A stretch of DNA of 9,109 nucleotides from Ruminococcus sp. UBA946. GTDB taxonomy: Bacteria > Bacillota > Clostridia > Oscillospirales > Ruminococcaceae. The stretch is from contig DBCY01000105.1 of NCBI GenBank assembly GCA_002293295.1, positions 1 through 9,109 on the forward strand. Reading direction: 5' to 3'. The notes under the pieces were generated by a model. The model did not search any database and was not told the DNA's origin. It was given only the letters and a program-made list of their open reading frames with translations. Made by a program: the position numbers and the translations under genes. Of the stretch, positions 1 through 6,171 are shown in pieces; position 1 is the stretch's first letter; each line of letters opens with the position of its first letter.

Positions 1-28
1 GTTCACTCGCTAAAATACCCTGCTGATT

Positions 29-63
29 CCTGTTTTTCTTCTTGACATTTCCGGAAAAACGGG
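29..63. promoter_or_regulatory. Candidate operator: nested inverted repeats in the promoter
   Basis: Two inverted repeats overlap the promoter. One is an imperfect 10-bp pair, CCTGTTTTTC (29-38) and GAAAAACGGG (54-63), which flanks the -35 box with a 15-base spacer and one G-T type mismatch. The other is a perfect 10-bp palindrome, TTTCCGGAAA (48-57), inside the -35/-10 spacer. A protein bound here would block RNA polymerase. Autorepression by an antitoxin or antitoxin-toxin complex is typical of type II toxin-antitoxin loci, but the binding protein here is an inference. Confidence 0.45.
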
Positions 64-70
64 TTATAAT
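42..70 (+). promoter_or_regulatory. Consensus sigma-A promoter for the small antitoxin-like gene
   Basis: A perfect -35 box TTGACA (42-47) and a perfect -10 box TATAAT (65-70) are separated by exactly 17 bases. This is the textbook housekeeping promoter. Transcription would start near 77, giving a leader of about 40 nt before the ATG at 116. It is the strongest promoter visible in the window. It points away from the edge and toward a single small ORF, which is then closed by a terminator. Confidence 0.88.
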
Positions 71-102
71 AAAATTGTAAAGAAGAATGTCTTAATTTTT
101 TA

Positions 103-108
103 AGGAGG
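103..108 (+). promoter_or_regulatory. Strong ribosome binding site for the 74-aa ORF
   Basis: AGGAGG lies 7 nt before the ATG at 116, within a longer AAGGAGGT match to the 16S anti-Shine-Dalgarno. It fixes this ATG as the start and argues that the small ORF is really translated. Confidence 0.85.
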
Positions 109-115
109 TAACCAA

Positions 116-340
116 ATGCAGAATTTAAGTTATACCCCCGCTCCCGTTCGGGATATTGATATATCTGCGCCTGTTTTCCATTCTGTGCCGAAAAATGGTA
201 GCTCCCCAAAAACCGATAGGTTACTTGCTGAAAAATGGCTTTTAGAAACCCTTGATAATTCAAGGAAAACCGCAGAAGAAAAAGGCTGGCTTACTCAGGA
301 GGATGTCGAAAGGAAATTGGGTCATTGGGCTGAGGATTAA
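116..340 (+). CDS. Small antitoxin-like protein, probably an orphan
   Basis: This is a 74-residue protein whose exact family I do not recognise. It is certainly expressed-looking: consensus promoter, AGGAGG 7 nt before the ATG, and a terminator downstream. The N-terminal 35 residues are proline- and serine-rich and probably disordered. Residues about 36-69 look helical and charged, ending in GWLTQEDVERKLG, the kind of C-terminal tail seen in antitoxins of RelE/ParE-type toxins, which wraps around the toxin. No Phd, MazE or ribbon-helix-helix DNA-binding motif is obvious. A reading frame overlapping its 3' end encodes a short peptide resembling the start of a RelE/ParE toxin and then stops, so the partner appears lost. 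It is the only plus-strand gene, convergent with argR. Alternatives are a solitary regulator or an unrelated small protein. The coding call is firm; the antitoxin call is moderate. Confidence 0.7.
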   Translation: MQNLSYTPAPVRDIDISAPVFHSVPKNGSSPKTDRLLAEKWLLETLDNSRKTAEEKGWLTQEDVERKLGHWAED

Positions 341-386
341 AATTTCTACGAATGAGTATGAAGATTTAGAAGATATTACTGTTTAA
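330..386 (+). pseudogene. Truncated RelE/ParE-like toxin remnant
   Basis: In the frame overlapping the end of the 74-aa ORF, codons 330-383 read LRIKISTNEYEDLEDITV and then TAA (384-386). A basic beta-strand followed by an acidic D/E-L-E-D-I helix is how many RelE/ParE-family toxins begin, and toxin genes commonly overlap the antitoxin stop. A normal toxin has 85-110 residues; this stops after 18. The first codon where a start would be expected is CTG. The only in-frame ATG is at 303, directly abutting an AGGAGG (297-302) with no spacing. I read this as a decayed toxin whose 3' part was deleted. The resemblance rests on a very short stretch, so chance similarity cannot be excluded. Confidence 0.4.
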
Positions 387-395
387 ATATTCAAT

Positions 396-430
396 AAGGA
401 TGTGTTGTTGCTAACACATCTTTTTATTTT
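396..430 (+). terminator. Intrinsic terminator of the small plus-strand unit
   Basis: An 8-bp perfect stem, GATGTGTT (399-406) and AACACATC (413-420), with a 6-nt loop, extends to 11 bp if A-U and G-U pairs at the base are counted. It is followed directly by TTTTTATTTT. This is a standard rho-independent terminator on the plus strand. On the minus strand no U-run follows the hairpin, so it would not stop argR transcription well. Confidence 0.85.
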
Positions 431-451
431 GTTTGAAAAATGACAGTATTC

Positions 452-595
452 CCTGATAGTAGTTAGAGAATAGTAACTAGTACCAATTAACAATTAAAAA
501 TTAACAATGAACAATGTCGGTATACCGCCTGCGGCGGTATGATTTTAATTTACTATATTGCAACTTTTAGCTGTTATGAGGTACTAGTTATCAGG
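452..595. repeat. MITE-like intergenic element with inverted ends
   Basis: The ends form an inverted repeat. TAACTAGTACC (474-484) pairs perfectly with GGTACTAGTTA (580-590). The right end read in reverse, CCTGATAACTAGTACC, also matches the left side if a 17-base interruption (roughly 459-475) is allowed after CCTGATA (452-458). The interior holds an AT-rich run of TTAACAAT-like units (485-517) and a GC-rich hairpin (522-540), with no coding capacity. Non-autonomous inverted-repeat elements of this size are common in clostridial intergenic DNA. Exact outer limits and a target duplication cannot be fixed from one copy. Confidence 0.5.
522..540. repeat. Perfect GC-rich hairpin inside the MITE-like element
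   Basis: ATACCGCC (522-529) and GGCGGTAT (533-540) are perfect inverted arms around a 3-base loop. On the plus strand GATTTTAATTT follows, a weak U-tract. On the minus strand, downstream of argR, no U-run follows immediately. It could act as a weak terminator or as the structural core of the repeat. Confidence 0.7.
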
Positions 596-610
596 AACGG
601 GGGGTGTTCA

Positions 611-1081
611 TTATTCCTTAATCCTCACGCCTGATTCCTGTTGCTTACCAATCAGCTCCCGTAATTCCCTTGTAAACGCCGACGCTTCGCTTTCGGTTTT
701 CGTTAGCGCAAATATGGTATCATCCCCCGAAACCGTACCGACAATCTCCGGGAAATCCATTTTGTCAAGCGTAGCGCAGGCAGCCTGAGCCATACCGCTT
801 TGGCATTTTATTACAACCGTGTTCATCGCGTATAAGACATCATAAACTGAATCGCGGAAAATCGGCGGGCATTCCGTCTGTTTTTTAACAGGCTTAACGT
901 ATCTTAATATTCCGTCCGCCGACGGTTCCTTTTTCAGTTTCAGTTCCTTAATATCGCGCGAAAGCGTAGCCTGAGTAACGGCTATGTTTTCAGCTTCAAG
1001 ACAGCCTTTAAGCATTTCCTGTGTGGTAATGTCATTATTCCATATGATTTCGATGATTTTATCCTGTCTTAGTTTTTTCAT
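611..1081 (-). CDS. argR: Arginine repressor ArgR/AhrC
   Basis: This is a 156-residue arginine-responsive hexameric regulator that represses arginine biosynthesis and can activate catabolism. The N-terminal winged helix-turn-helix contains VTQATLSRDIKELKL (residues 35-49), the recognition segment of the family. The C-terminal oligomerisation and arginine-binding domain shows SGMAQA (95-100) and GTVSGDDTIF (115-124), with the paired aspartates D120/D121 that contact arginine. Length matches the usual 149-156. I chose the ATG at 1081, preceded by AAAGG with a 7-nt spacing, rather than the ATG five codons upstream at 1096, which has a poorer site. It follows nadK by 45 nt and is the last gene of the operon in this window. 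No ARG box could be identified with confidence nearby. Confidence 0.95.
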   Translation of the reverse strand: MKKLRQDKIIEIIWNNDITTQEMLKGCLEAENIAVTQATLSRDIKELKLKKEPSADGILRYVKPVKKQTECPPIFRDSVYDVLYAMNTVVIKCQSGMAQAACATLDKMDFPEIVGTVSGDDTIFALTKTESEASAFTRELRELIGKQQESGVRIKE

Positions 1082-1126
1082 TGCATTACCTTTCATAAAA
1101 CCTTATTCCTGTATCATTATTCCCGA

Positions 1127-1978
1127 TTACTTAATGGCATTCATAAGCTTATTGTTTACGGCGTTGAAGAATGAATTTCCTTTTATATCAATAAGACGCA
1201 GGTATTTTTCCGATTTTGAAATAATAAGCCTGTCATCAACTGTCAGCGCAGAATTAGTCATGCCGTCAACGGAAAAATAAACCGAATCCTCCGCATAATG
1301 CTTAAGCTCAAGCACCCTGTCCGCCGAAAAAATCATGGTTCTTGAAAAAAGCGAGTGCGGACAAACCGGCGTAAACTGAATGCATTCGGTATGCGGCTCC
1401 AGAATAGGACCTCCAGCTGATAACGCATATGCCGTAGAACCTGTGGGAGTAGAAAATATAACCCCGTCTCCGCGCACAGAGCTGACAAGTACCCCGTCGG
1501 TATAAATATCGTAATCGGTAAGCTTAGAGTATGAACGCGATACCGCGATATCATTCAACGCATGGCTGGTTTCATAGCTGCCGTCAGGTTTTATATGCTT
1601 AATATCAATCATCATACGCTTTTCGATAGTATAATCATTGCTAATAAGCCTTGACAGATTATCGGTTTCATCAGATTCCATTGATGCCATAAAACCAAGG
1701 CGTCCCGTGTTAATCCCTAAAAGCGGAATATCATATTCCGACGAATATGAAGACGCCTTCAGAATTGTTCCGTCGCCGCCGATTGCAATCATAATACCGC
1801 AGTTCCTTATAATCTCCTCTGTATTGCCGTATATAACAAAAGGTTTTGATGAAAACTCATCCATATAGGTATCGGGTATAAATATATCGGCATTAAGCTC
1901 ATTAAGCTTATCGCAGACACTCAAAGCAGTTTGCAAAGCATTTTTTTTCAGCAGGTTCGGGTATAATACAATTTTCAT
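1127..1978 (-). CDS. nadK: NAD kinase
   Basis: This cytosolic enzyme phosphorylates NAD to NADP using ATP or polyphosphate and supplies NADPH, which the MEP pathway and other biosynthesis consume. From the ATG at 1978 it has 283 residues. Family motifs are all present: GGDGT at 67-71 (catalytic Asp69), NTGRLGF at 90-96, LND at 141-143, and the long DGVIFSTPTGSTAYALSAGG block at 171-190 that binds NAD. The Pro-His-Leu-Phe-Arg region and the SVDG near the C-terminus are also seen. Four in-frame ATGs lie at 1993-1978. None has a strong Shine-Dalgarno, and 1978 was chosen because family members start MKIVLYPN. A small hairpin lies just upstream (2004-2022). The gap from tlyA is about 59 nt. Confidence 0.95.
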   Translation of the reverse strand: MKIVLYPNLLKKNALQTALSVCDKLNELNADIFIPDTYMDEFSSKPFVIYGNTEEIIRNCGIMIAIGGDGTILKASSYSSEYDIPLLGINTGRLGFMASMESDETDNLSRLISNDYTIEKRMMIDIKHIKPDGSYETSHALNDIAVSRSYSKLTDYDIYTDGVLVSSVRGDGVIFSTPTGSTAYALSAGGPILEPHTECIQFTPVCPHSLFSRTMIFSADRVLELKHYAEDSVYFSVDGMTNSALTVDDRLIISKSEKYLRLIDIKGNSFFNAVNNKLMNAIK

Positions 1979-2003
1979 AAACATGACCATCATTTCCGGA
2001 TTA

Positions 2004-2022
2004 TTTGTCCCGAAAGGACAAA
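2004..2022 (-). other. Hairpin in the tlyA-nadK gap
   Basis: On the minus strand TTTGTCC and GGACAAA are perfect 7-bp arms around a TTTCG loop, ending about 25 nt before the nadK ATG. No U-run follows, so it is not a normal terminator. It could stabilise a processed nadK-argR mRNA or influence nadK initiation, which lacks a strong ribosome binding site. Function is inferred only. Confidence 0.45.
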
Positions 2023-2037
2023 CCCCTAAGTTAAACT

Positions 2038-2853
2038 TTATACGCCCTTCATCTTTTTATTACTTAGTAATTTAAATGCTTCCGATACTAAAAACTGAAG
2101 GGGGAAATTATTTACATCTGATTTTTTTCCGTTATTGTAAAGATATGCCAGATATTCAATATTTCCGTCTCCCCCCGATACAGGTGAAAAATAAACATCC
2201 AATACTTCCAAGCCGGTTTGCCCGCAGAAATTAATTATGCTTTGCAGCACGTTCAAATGAATTCCAGGGTCTTTTACAATCCCTTTTTTACCTATGCCTG
2301 ACCTTCCAGCCTCAAACTGAGGTTTGATTAACACAACGGCTGTTTTTCCCCAAGGCAGAAGCTCCTTTATTTTGGGGATAATATGAGTCAGTGAAATAAA
2401 CGACACATCTGCCGCGATAAAATCAATTCTGTTTTGCAGCATAACGCCGGATACATCTTTAATATTGGTTTTTTCCATATTAATAACACGTATGTCGGTT
2501 ATAAGCGATTCATGAAGCTGGCTATGCCCTGCATCAACGGCATAAACAAGCTTCGCTCCCTTTTGAAGCATACAGTCGGTAAATCCGCCCGTCGAAGCTC
2601 CGATATCAATGCAGACTTTACTGTTCAAATCAATTTTGAATCTTCTGACAGCCGATTCAAGCTTAAGTCCTCCCCGGCTGACATATTTCAAACTGTCGCC
2701 TTTAAATTTAACCGAATCGCTGTCGGAAACCTCAAAAGACGGTTTGGTGCGTATAACCCCGTTTACGGTGACATTACCGCCCTTAACAGCTTCTTTTGCC
2801 AGTTCGCGGCTTTTTAAGATATTATTTTCGTTTAAATAAATGTCAAGTCTCAC
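2038..2853 (-). CDS. tlyA: TlyA-family rRNA 2'-O-methyltransferase
   Basis: This is a SAM-dependent methyltransferase of the TlyA/FtsJ group, expected to 2'-O-methylate cytidines in ribosomal RNA. In some bacteria this confers capreomycin sensitivity; older annotations call it hemolysin A. It has 271 residues. An S4 RNA-binding domain occupies about 1-60 (MRLDIYLNEN start). SRGGLKL follows, then the SAM-binding loop DIGASTGGFTD (83-93), ADVSFISL (148-155), LIKPQFEAGR (175-184) and GNIEYL (230-235). Residues K64, D149, K177 and E233 line up as the K-D-K-E catalytic tetrad, consistent with the mycobacterial enzyme. It starts with GTG, preceded by AGGAG, and overlaps the dxs stop by 4 nt (GTGA), so translation is probably coupled to dxs. 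The last 30 residues form a variable tail. Confidence 0.94.
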   Translation of the reverse strand: MRLDIYLNENNILKSRELAKEAVKGGNVTVNGVIRTKPSFEVSDSDSVKFKGDSLKYVSRGGLKLESAVRRFKIDLNSKVCIDIGASTGGFTDCMLQKGAKLVYAVDAGHSQLHESLITDIRVINMEKTNIKDVSGVMLQNRIDFIAADVSFISLTHIIPKIKELLPWGKTAVVLIKPQFEAGRSGIGKKGIVKDPGIHLNVLQSIINFCGQTGLEVLDVYFSPVSGGDGNIEYLAYLYNNGKKSDVNNFPLQFLVSEAFKLLSNKKMKGV

Positions 2854-4736
2854 AATATCTCCTGCTTAATTTTAATTAAATCCGAAATTATATTTTTAAT
2901 GGAATCGCTGTTAAGTTTATAATAAGCTAAGCTTTCCTGAACGGAAGCCTGCTTAACAAAACCGTCTATTGCATTAATTTTGAATTTTCCCTTATATCCG
3001 TTTAAAGCAAGCACTGAAAGCAGATACTCCCCTATTCCGCCCTGACGAAAGCATTCTTCAAATATTACAATTTTATTATATTTCATACATATAGAAATTA
3101 TATCATTCTGTAAAGGAAATACCTTTACAAGCTTCAGAATATCAAATTCCACTGCTTTAGGGTCGTATGCTTCATAAACGTTATTTGCGACACGCCCGTA
3201 GCAGACCGCCAGCACTTCATTCCCTCTGCCGGAATATGAGTATGAATCAGTAATATCCGTATTTAAAACGGATGTGTTTTCGCTCCCTCTGGGATACCTG
3301 ACGCATGAAATTTTACTGTCCTTATAAACGGCGGTTTCAAGGCAAAGCGACAGCTCCTTTGCCGTTGAAGGCGAATAAATACAGGTATTGGGGATTGTCC
3401 TAAGCATTGGTATATCATAAATTCCCTGATGGGTTTCACCGTCCTCGCCCACAATACCGGCTCTGTCAACTGCTAGAACAATATGCAGTCCGTCAATGGC
3501 GGCGTCATGGATAATCTGGTCATAAGCGCGCTGCAGAAAGCTTGAATAAACGGCAAGAACCGGTATTTTCCCGCTTTTGGCTAGTGCGGCTGAAAATGTA
3601 ACGGCATGCTGTTCGGCAATACCCACATCATAAAAACGGTCGGGATAAGCCGATGCGAAATAATGAAGTCCCGTCGCGTATTTCATTGCAGCGGTTACGG
3701 CGCAGATTTCAGGATTCTCCGAAGCAAGCCCGGTTAGTTTCCTTCCGAAATACTCGGAATAACAATCAGCCGGTATGTTCAGCGGGTTATTTTTATCAAA
3801 TCCGCCGGAAGGAACGGAATGGAAAGCGCCCGGGTTTCTTTCGGCAGGCTTAAAGCCTTTGCCCTTTACAGTGTTAACATGAATGAATACCGGCTTGCTG
3901 ACCCGTTTTGCTATATTAAAAGCATCCTCAAGCTCATTAAGGTTATGGCCGTCAACGGGACCCAGATATAAAAACCCTAAATCTTCAAACATGGTTGTAT
4001 GATATAAAAATGTCTTTAAAGCTGATTTTGAGGCTCCGAGTATATTTTTAAGCGGTTCGCCTATAACGGGGGTTTTATTTAGAACATTCTCTACGGTCTT
4101 CTTTGTATTCAGGTAAGTCTGGCTTCCCCTTACGGCAGTAAGGTATTTTGCCAAAGCCCCTACATTTTTTGAAATTGACATATCGTTGTGATTAAGTATG
4201 ATAACAATATTATTATCGCTTTTTCCGGCATTGTTCAAGCCTTCGTAAGCCAGTCCCCCCGTCAGTGAACCGTCGCCGATCACAGCGACAGCTTTATGGA
4301 TTTTGTCTCCGTTAAGCTTCATTGCTTCAGCCATACCCAGAGCCGCAGAAATTGATGTGCTGCTGTGTCCGCTTATAAAAGTATCATAAACCGATTCGGA
4401 TGGTCTTATAAATCCTGAGATTCCGTCTTTTTTACGCAGGGCGGTAAAATCTTTAAATCTGCCTGTAAGAAGCTTGTGAGAATAGGACTGATGACCGACA
4501 TCCCATATGATTTTATCGTCGGGAGCACAGAAAACTTTATGTAAAGCCACCGTCAGCTCCACTGCGCCTAAATTTGAAGAAAGATGCCCGCCGTTTTTCA
4601 TTACCGTTTCAATAATTAAACGACGTATATCCCTGCATAAAACTCTGCATTGCTCAGCGGACATTTTTTTTAGATCCCCGGGAAGATTCAATGTGCCTAA
4701 GCTTATTTTTTTAAAACTCATTATAATTGAATCCAT
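2850..4736 (-). CDS. dxs: 1-deoxy-D-xylulose-5-phosphate synthase
   Basis: This thiamine diphosphate enzyme condenses pyruvate and glyceraldehyde 3-phosphate, the first and rate-controlling step of the MEP isoprenoid pathway. Full length, 628 residues from 4736. N-terminal domain: GGHLSSNLG (49-57), GHSSTS (123-128) and the thiamine-diphosphate motif starting GDGSLTGG (154-161) and closing at NHN (182-184). Middle domain: VGIAEQHAVTF (371-381) with the proton-relay Glu375, YSSFLQRAYDQ, and DRAGIVGEDGETHQG (424-438). The YPRG motif and the C-terminal transketolase domain follow. Two starts are possible: ATG 4736, 15 nt from the AGGAGG at 4752-4757, which is too far for a good site, and ATG 4721, which gives MSFKK and overlaps the stop of a possible leader ORF. 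It sits two genes after ispA, so both ends of farnesyl diphosphate synthesis are in one operon. Confidence 0.96.
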   Translation of the reverse strand: MDSIIMSFKKISLGTLNLPGDLKKMSAEQCRVLCRDIRRLIIETVMKNGGHLSSNLGAVELTVALHKVFCAPDDKIIWDVGHQSYSHKLLTGRFKDFTALRKKDGISGFIRPSESVYDTFISGHSSTSISAALGMAEAMKLNGDKIHKAVAVIGDGSLTGGLAYEGLNNAGKSDNNIVIILNHNDMSISKNVGALAKYLTAVRGSQTYLNTKKTVENVLNKTPVIGEPLKNILGASKSALKTFLYHTTMFEDLGFLYLGPVDGHNLNELEDAFNIAKRVSKPVFIHVNTVKGKGFKPAERNPGAFHSVPSGGFDKNNPLNIPADCYSEYFGRKLTGLASENPEICAVTAAMKYATGLHYFASAYPDRFYDVGIAEQHAVTFSAALAKSGKIPVLAVYSSFLQRAYDQIIHDAAIDGLHIVLAVDRAGIVGEDGETHQGIYDIPMLRTIPNTCIYSPSTAKELSLCLETAVYKDSKISCVRYPRGSENTSVLNTDITDSYSYSGRGNEVLAVCYGRVANNVYEAYDPKAVEFDILKLVKVFPLQNDIISICMKYNKIVIFEECFRQGGIGEYLLSVLALNGYKGKFKINAIDGFVKQASVQESLAYYKLNSDSIKNIISDLIKIKQEIL

Positions 4737-4747
4737 GTGATAAGCAT
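4721..4747 (-). CDS. Possible 8-residue leader peptide before dxs
   Basis: The best Shine-Dalgarno ahead of dxs (AGGAGG, 4757-4752 on the minus strand) stands 4 nt before an ATG at 4747 that is not in the dxs frame. That ATG opens the peptide MLITWIQL, which ends with TAA at 4723-4721. The stop overlaps the inner dxs ATG at 4721 as TAATG, the classic re-initiation geometry. If used, ribosomes would load at the leader and re-initiate on dxs. It may equally be chance, with the AGGAGG serving dxs directly at long spacing. Confidence 0.35.
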   Translation of the reverse strand: MLITWIQL

Positions 4748-4751
4748 GGAA

Positions 4752-4757
4752 CCTCCT
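4752..4757 (-). promoter_or_regulatory. AGGAGG site that does not fit the dxs start
   Basis: This perfect ribosome binding site is 15 nt from the outer dxs ATG (4736) and 30 nt from the inner one (4721), but 4 nt from the out-of-frame ATG at 4747. Its placement is what makes the dxs start ambiguous and suggests a leader ORF. Confidence 0.6.
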
Positions 4758-4789
4758 GTTTAATAATTTCGTAAAAAAGCATATAAATA

Positions 4790-5260
4790 TTATAAACTCA
4801 AAGGTACAAGCATTGCGGTTATAATTCCCAAAAGGGCTCCGCCTAAAACTTCAAAAGGAGTATGTCCCAAATATTCCTTTAATTCTTTTCTTTTTTGGAT
4901 TTTATGTGATTCGTCATGTGTAATAATCTCTTTAAACGCGAATATTTTATTCATTTTATTCAGTTCCTTTGCGTGCAGACCTGCCGCCCGCCTTACTCCC
5001 ATCGCATCATACATTACAATCATAGCAAAAATAAACATAAGCGCAAATTCCGGCGAACCTTCCCCGCATTCCCTGCAAACCGCTATTGTTGCAGAACAAA
5101 CCAGTGATGAATGAGAGCTTGGCATCCCCCCCGCTCCGATAAGACGTTCGGCATTGAATTTTTTTGTTTTTATATAATTCAACAGTGTTTTTATAATCTG
5201 AGCGCAGCACCAGGCTGTAATAGCCGTTGTCAGAACATAATTATATTCAAGCTTAATCAT
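4790..5260 (-). CDS. Divergent PAP2 family membrane protein (DUF212, YuiD-like)
   Basis: This 156-residue integral membrane protein is related to type 2 phosphatidic acid phosphatases. Signatures of the divergent PAP2 (DUF212) family are clear: GGMPSSHSS (44-52), YDAMGVRRAAG (84-94) and LGHTPFEVLGGALLGI (131-146). Hydrophobic segments lie at about 8-28, 72-90 and 135-155, with a charged loop at 97-130 rich in Lys and His. The Ser-His and the later His-containing motif match the PAP2 catalytic arrangement, so lipid or isoprenoid phosphate hydrolysis is plausible, but the substrate of this family is not established. It lies between ispA (14-nt gap) and dxs (53-nt gap), a setting that points to polyprenyl-phosphate metabolism. 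The start ATG at 5260 has an AGGA/AGAGAA purine stretch upstream. Confidence 0.9.
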   Translation of the reverse strand: MIKLEYNYVLTTAITAWCCAQIIKTLLNYIKTKKFNAERLIGAGGMPSSHSSLVCSATIAVCRECGEGSPEFALMFIFAMIVMYDAMGVRRAAGLHAKELNKMNKIFAFKEIITHDESHKIQKRKELKEYLGHTPFEVLGGALLGIITAMLVPLSL

Positions 5261-5274
5261 ATTTCTCTATCCTT

Positions 5275-6171
5275 TTATTTATTTCGTTCAAGAAGCAGTT
5301 TTGTCAGCCATAATAAAAAATCAGTATCAGTAAAAACACTCAAAGCTTTAACAGCGTCATAGGTTAGTTTTTCAGCGGTTTCTTTTGATTTTTTTATACC
5401 GTTTAATGAAGCGTATGTAATTTTATTGCTTTTAAAGTCACTTCCGGGAGCCTTTCCCAGTATCTCTTCCGTTCCTGTTATATCAAGAATATCATCGATT
5501 ATCTGAAATGCCAGACCTAAATTTTCAGCATACAGCACCGATGCCTGTATATATTTTTCATCGGCATCCGCTGAAATGCACCCCGTTTCACAAGCGGCTG
5601 CAATCAAAGCACCTGTTTTCATACCGTACATTTTTACCAGAAGTTCCTGAGAAACGGGTTTCCCCTCATTTTCTATATCGATTATCTGACCTCCAAGCAT
5701 TCCGTCAATCCCGACTGCATTTGTGAGAGAAGTTAAGAGCCGGACTTTGGTTTCAGCTTTTAAATTACTGTCTTTTATAATAACATTATAAGCAAGGTTC
5801 TCAAGCGCGTCGCCTGCCAGTAAGGCAACCCCTTCGCCGTAAACTCTATGGCATGACAAACGCCCCCTCCTGTAATCGTCATTGTCCATACAGGGTAAAT
5901 CGTCGTGGATTAATGAAAAGGTATGAAGCATTTCAACCGCGCAGGCAGCCGGAAGAGCATGTTTTATATTTCCTCCGCAAATTCTGCAGAATTCAAGCGC
6001 AAGAACAGGACGTATGCGTTTTCCGCCTGCTGAAAGCGAATACCACATTGCTTCAACAATACTTTTCTGTCCGTTTACGTTATTCATAACATAAGCTTTG
6101 TATTTATCCAGCTCAGAATTAATCAGATTAACATAATCATTTAACTGTATATGAAAGTTATTATTCATCAT
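5275..6171 (-). CDS. ispA: Farnesyl diphosphate synthase (IspA-type prenyltransferase)
   Basis: This soluble enzyme adds two isopentenyl units to dimethylallyl diphosphate to make farnesyl diphosphate, the precursor of undecaprenyl phosphate and quinone tails. It has 298 residues from ATG 6171. Motifs: GGKRIRP (49-55), the first aspartate-rich motif DDLPCMD (90-96) followed by NDDYRRG, GGQIID (160-165), the second aspartate-rich motif DDILD (226-230) and GKAPGSDFKSNKITY (239-253). The two-residue insertion in the first DDxxD motif marks bacterial type II FPP synthases. AAAGG lies 6 nt before ATG 6171; TTG codons at 6177 and 6174 and ATG 6168 are alternatives. It overlaps the end of xseB by 11 nt, so translational coupling is likely. 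Geranylgeranyl product cannot be ruled out by sequence alone, but FPP is the usual outcome. Confidence 0.95.
   Translation of the reverse strand: MMNNNFHIQLNDYVNLINSELDKYKAYVMNNVNGQKSIVEAMWYSLSAGGKRIRPVLALEFCRICGGNIKHALPAACAVEMLHTFSLIHDDLPCMDNDDYRRGRLSCHRVYGEGVALLAGDALENLAYNVIIKDSNLKAETKVRLLTSLTNAVGIDGMLGGQIIDIENEGKPVSQELLVKMYGMKTGALIAAACETGCISADADEKYIQASVLYAENLGLAFQIIDDILDITGTEEILGKAPGSDFKSNKITYASLNGIKKSKETAEKLTYDAVKALSVFTDTDFLLWLTKLLLERNK

Noticed and set aside
3..263. 86-codon minus-strand frame opposite the small plus-strand gene
   Set aside because: It runs antisense through the promoter and gene with consensus signals, has no ribosome site of its own and shows no family features.
401..600. 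CRISPR-like or tandem repeat array
   Set aside because: The TTAACAAT-like units are short, irregular and unspaced, and sit inside an inverted-repeat element rather than a direct repeat array.
1082..1126. Possible ARG box between nadK and argR
   Set aside because: The GAATAA-type words in the gap do not form a symmetrical operator close to the known ArgR consensus.
1333..1554. 73-codon minus-strand frame inside nadK
   Set aside because: It lies in a shifted frame within a conserved NAD kinase region whose motifs are intact, so it is a shadow.
4789..4794. TATAAT on the minus strand at the end of the PAP2 gene, possible internal promoter for dxs
   Set aside because: No acceptable -35 box lies 16-18 bases upstream; the AT-rich gap makes a chance match likely.
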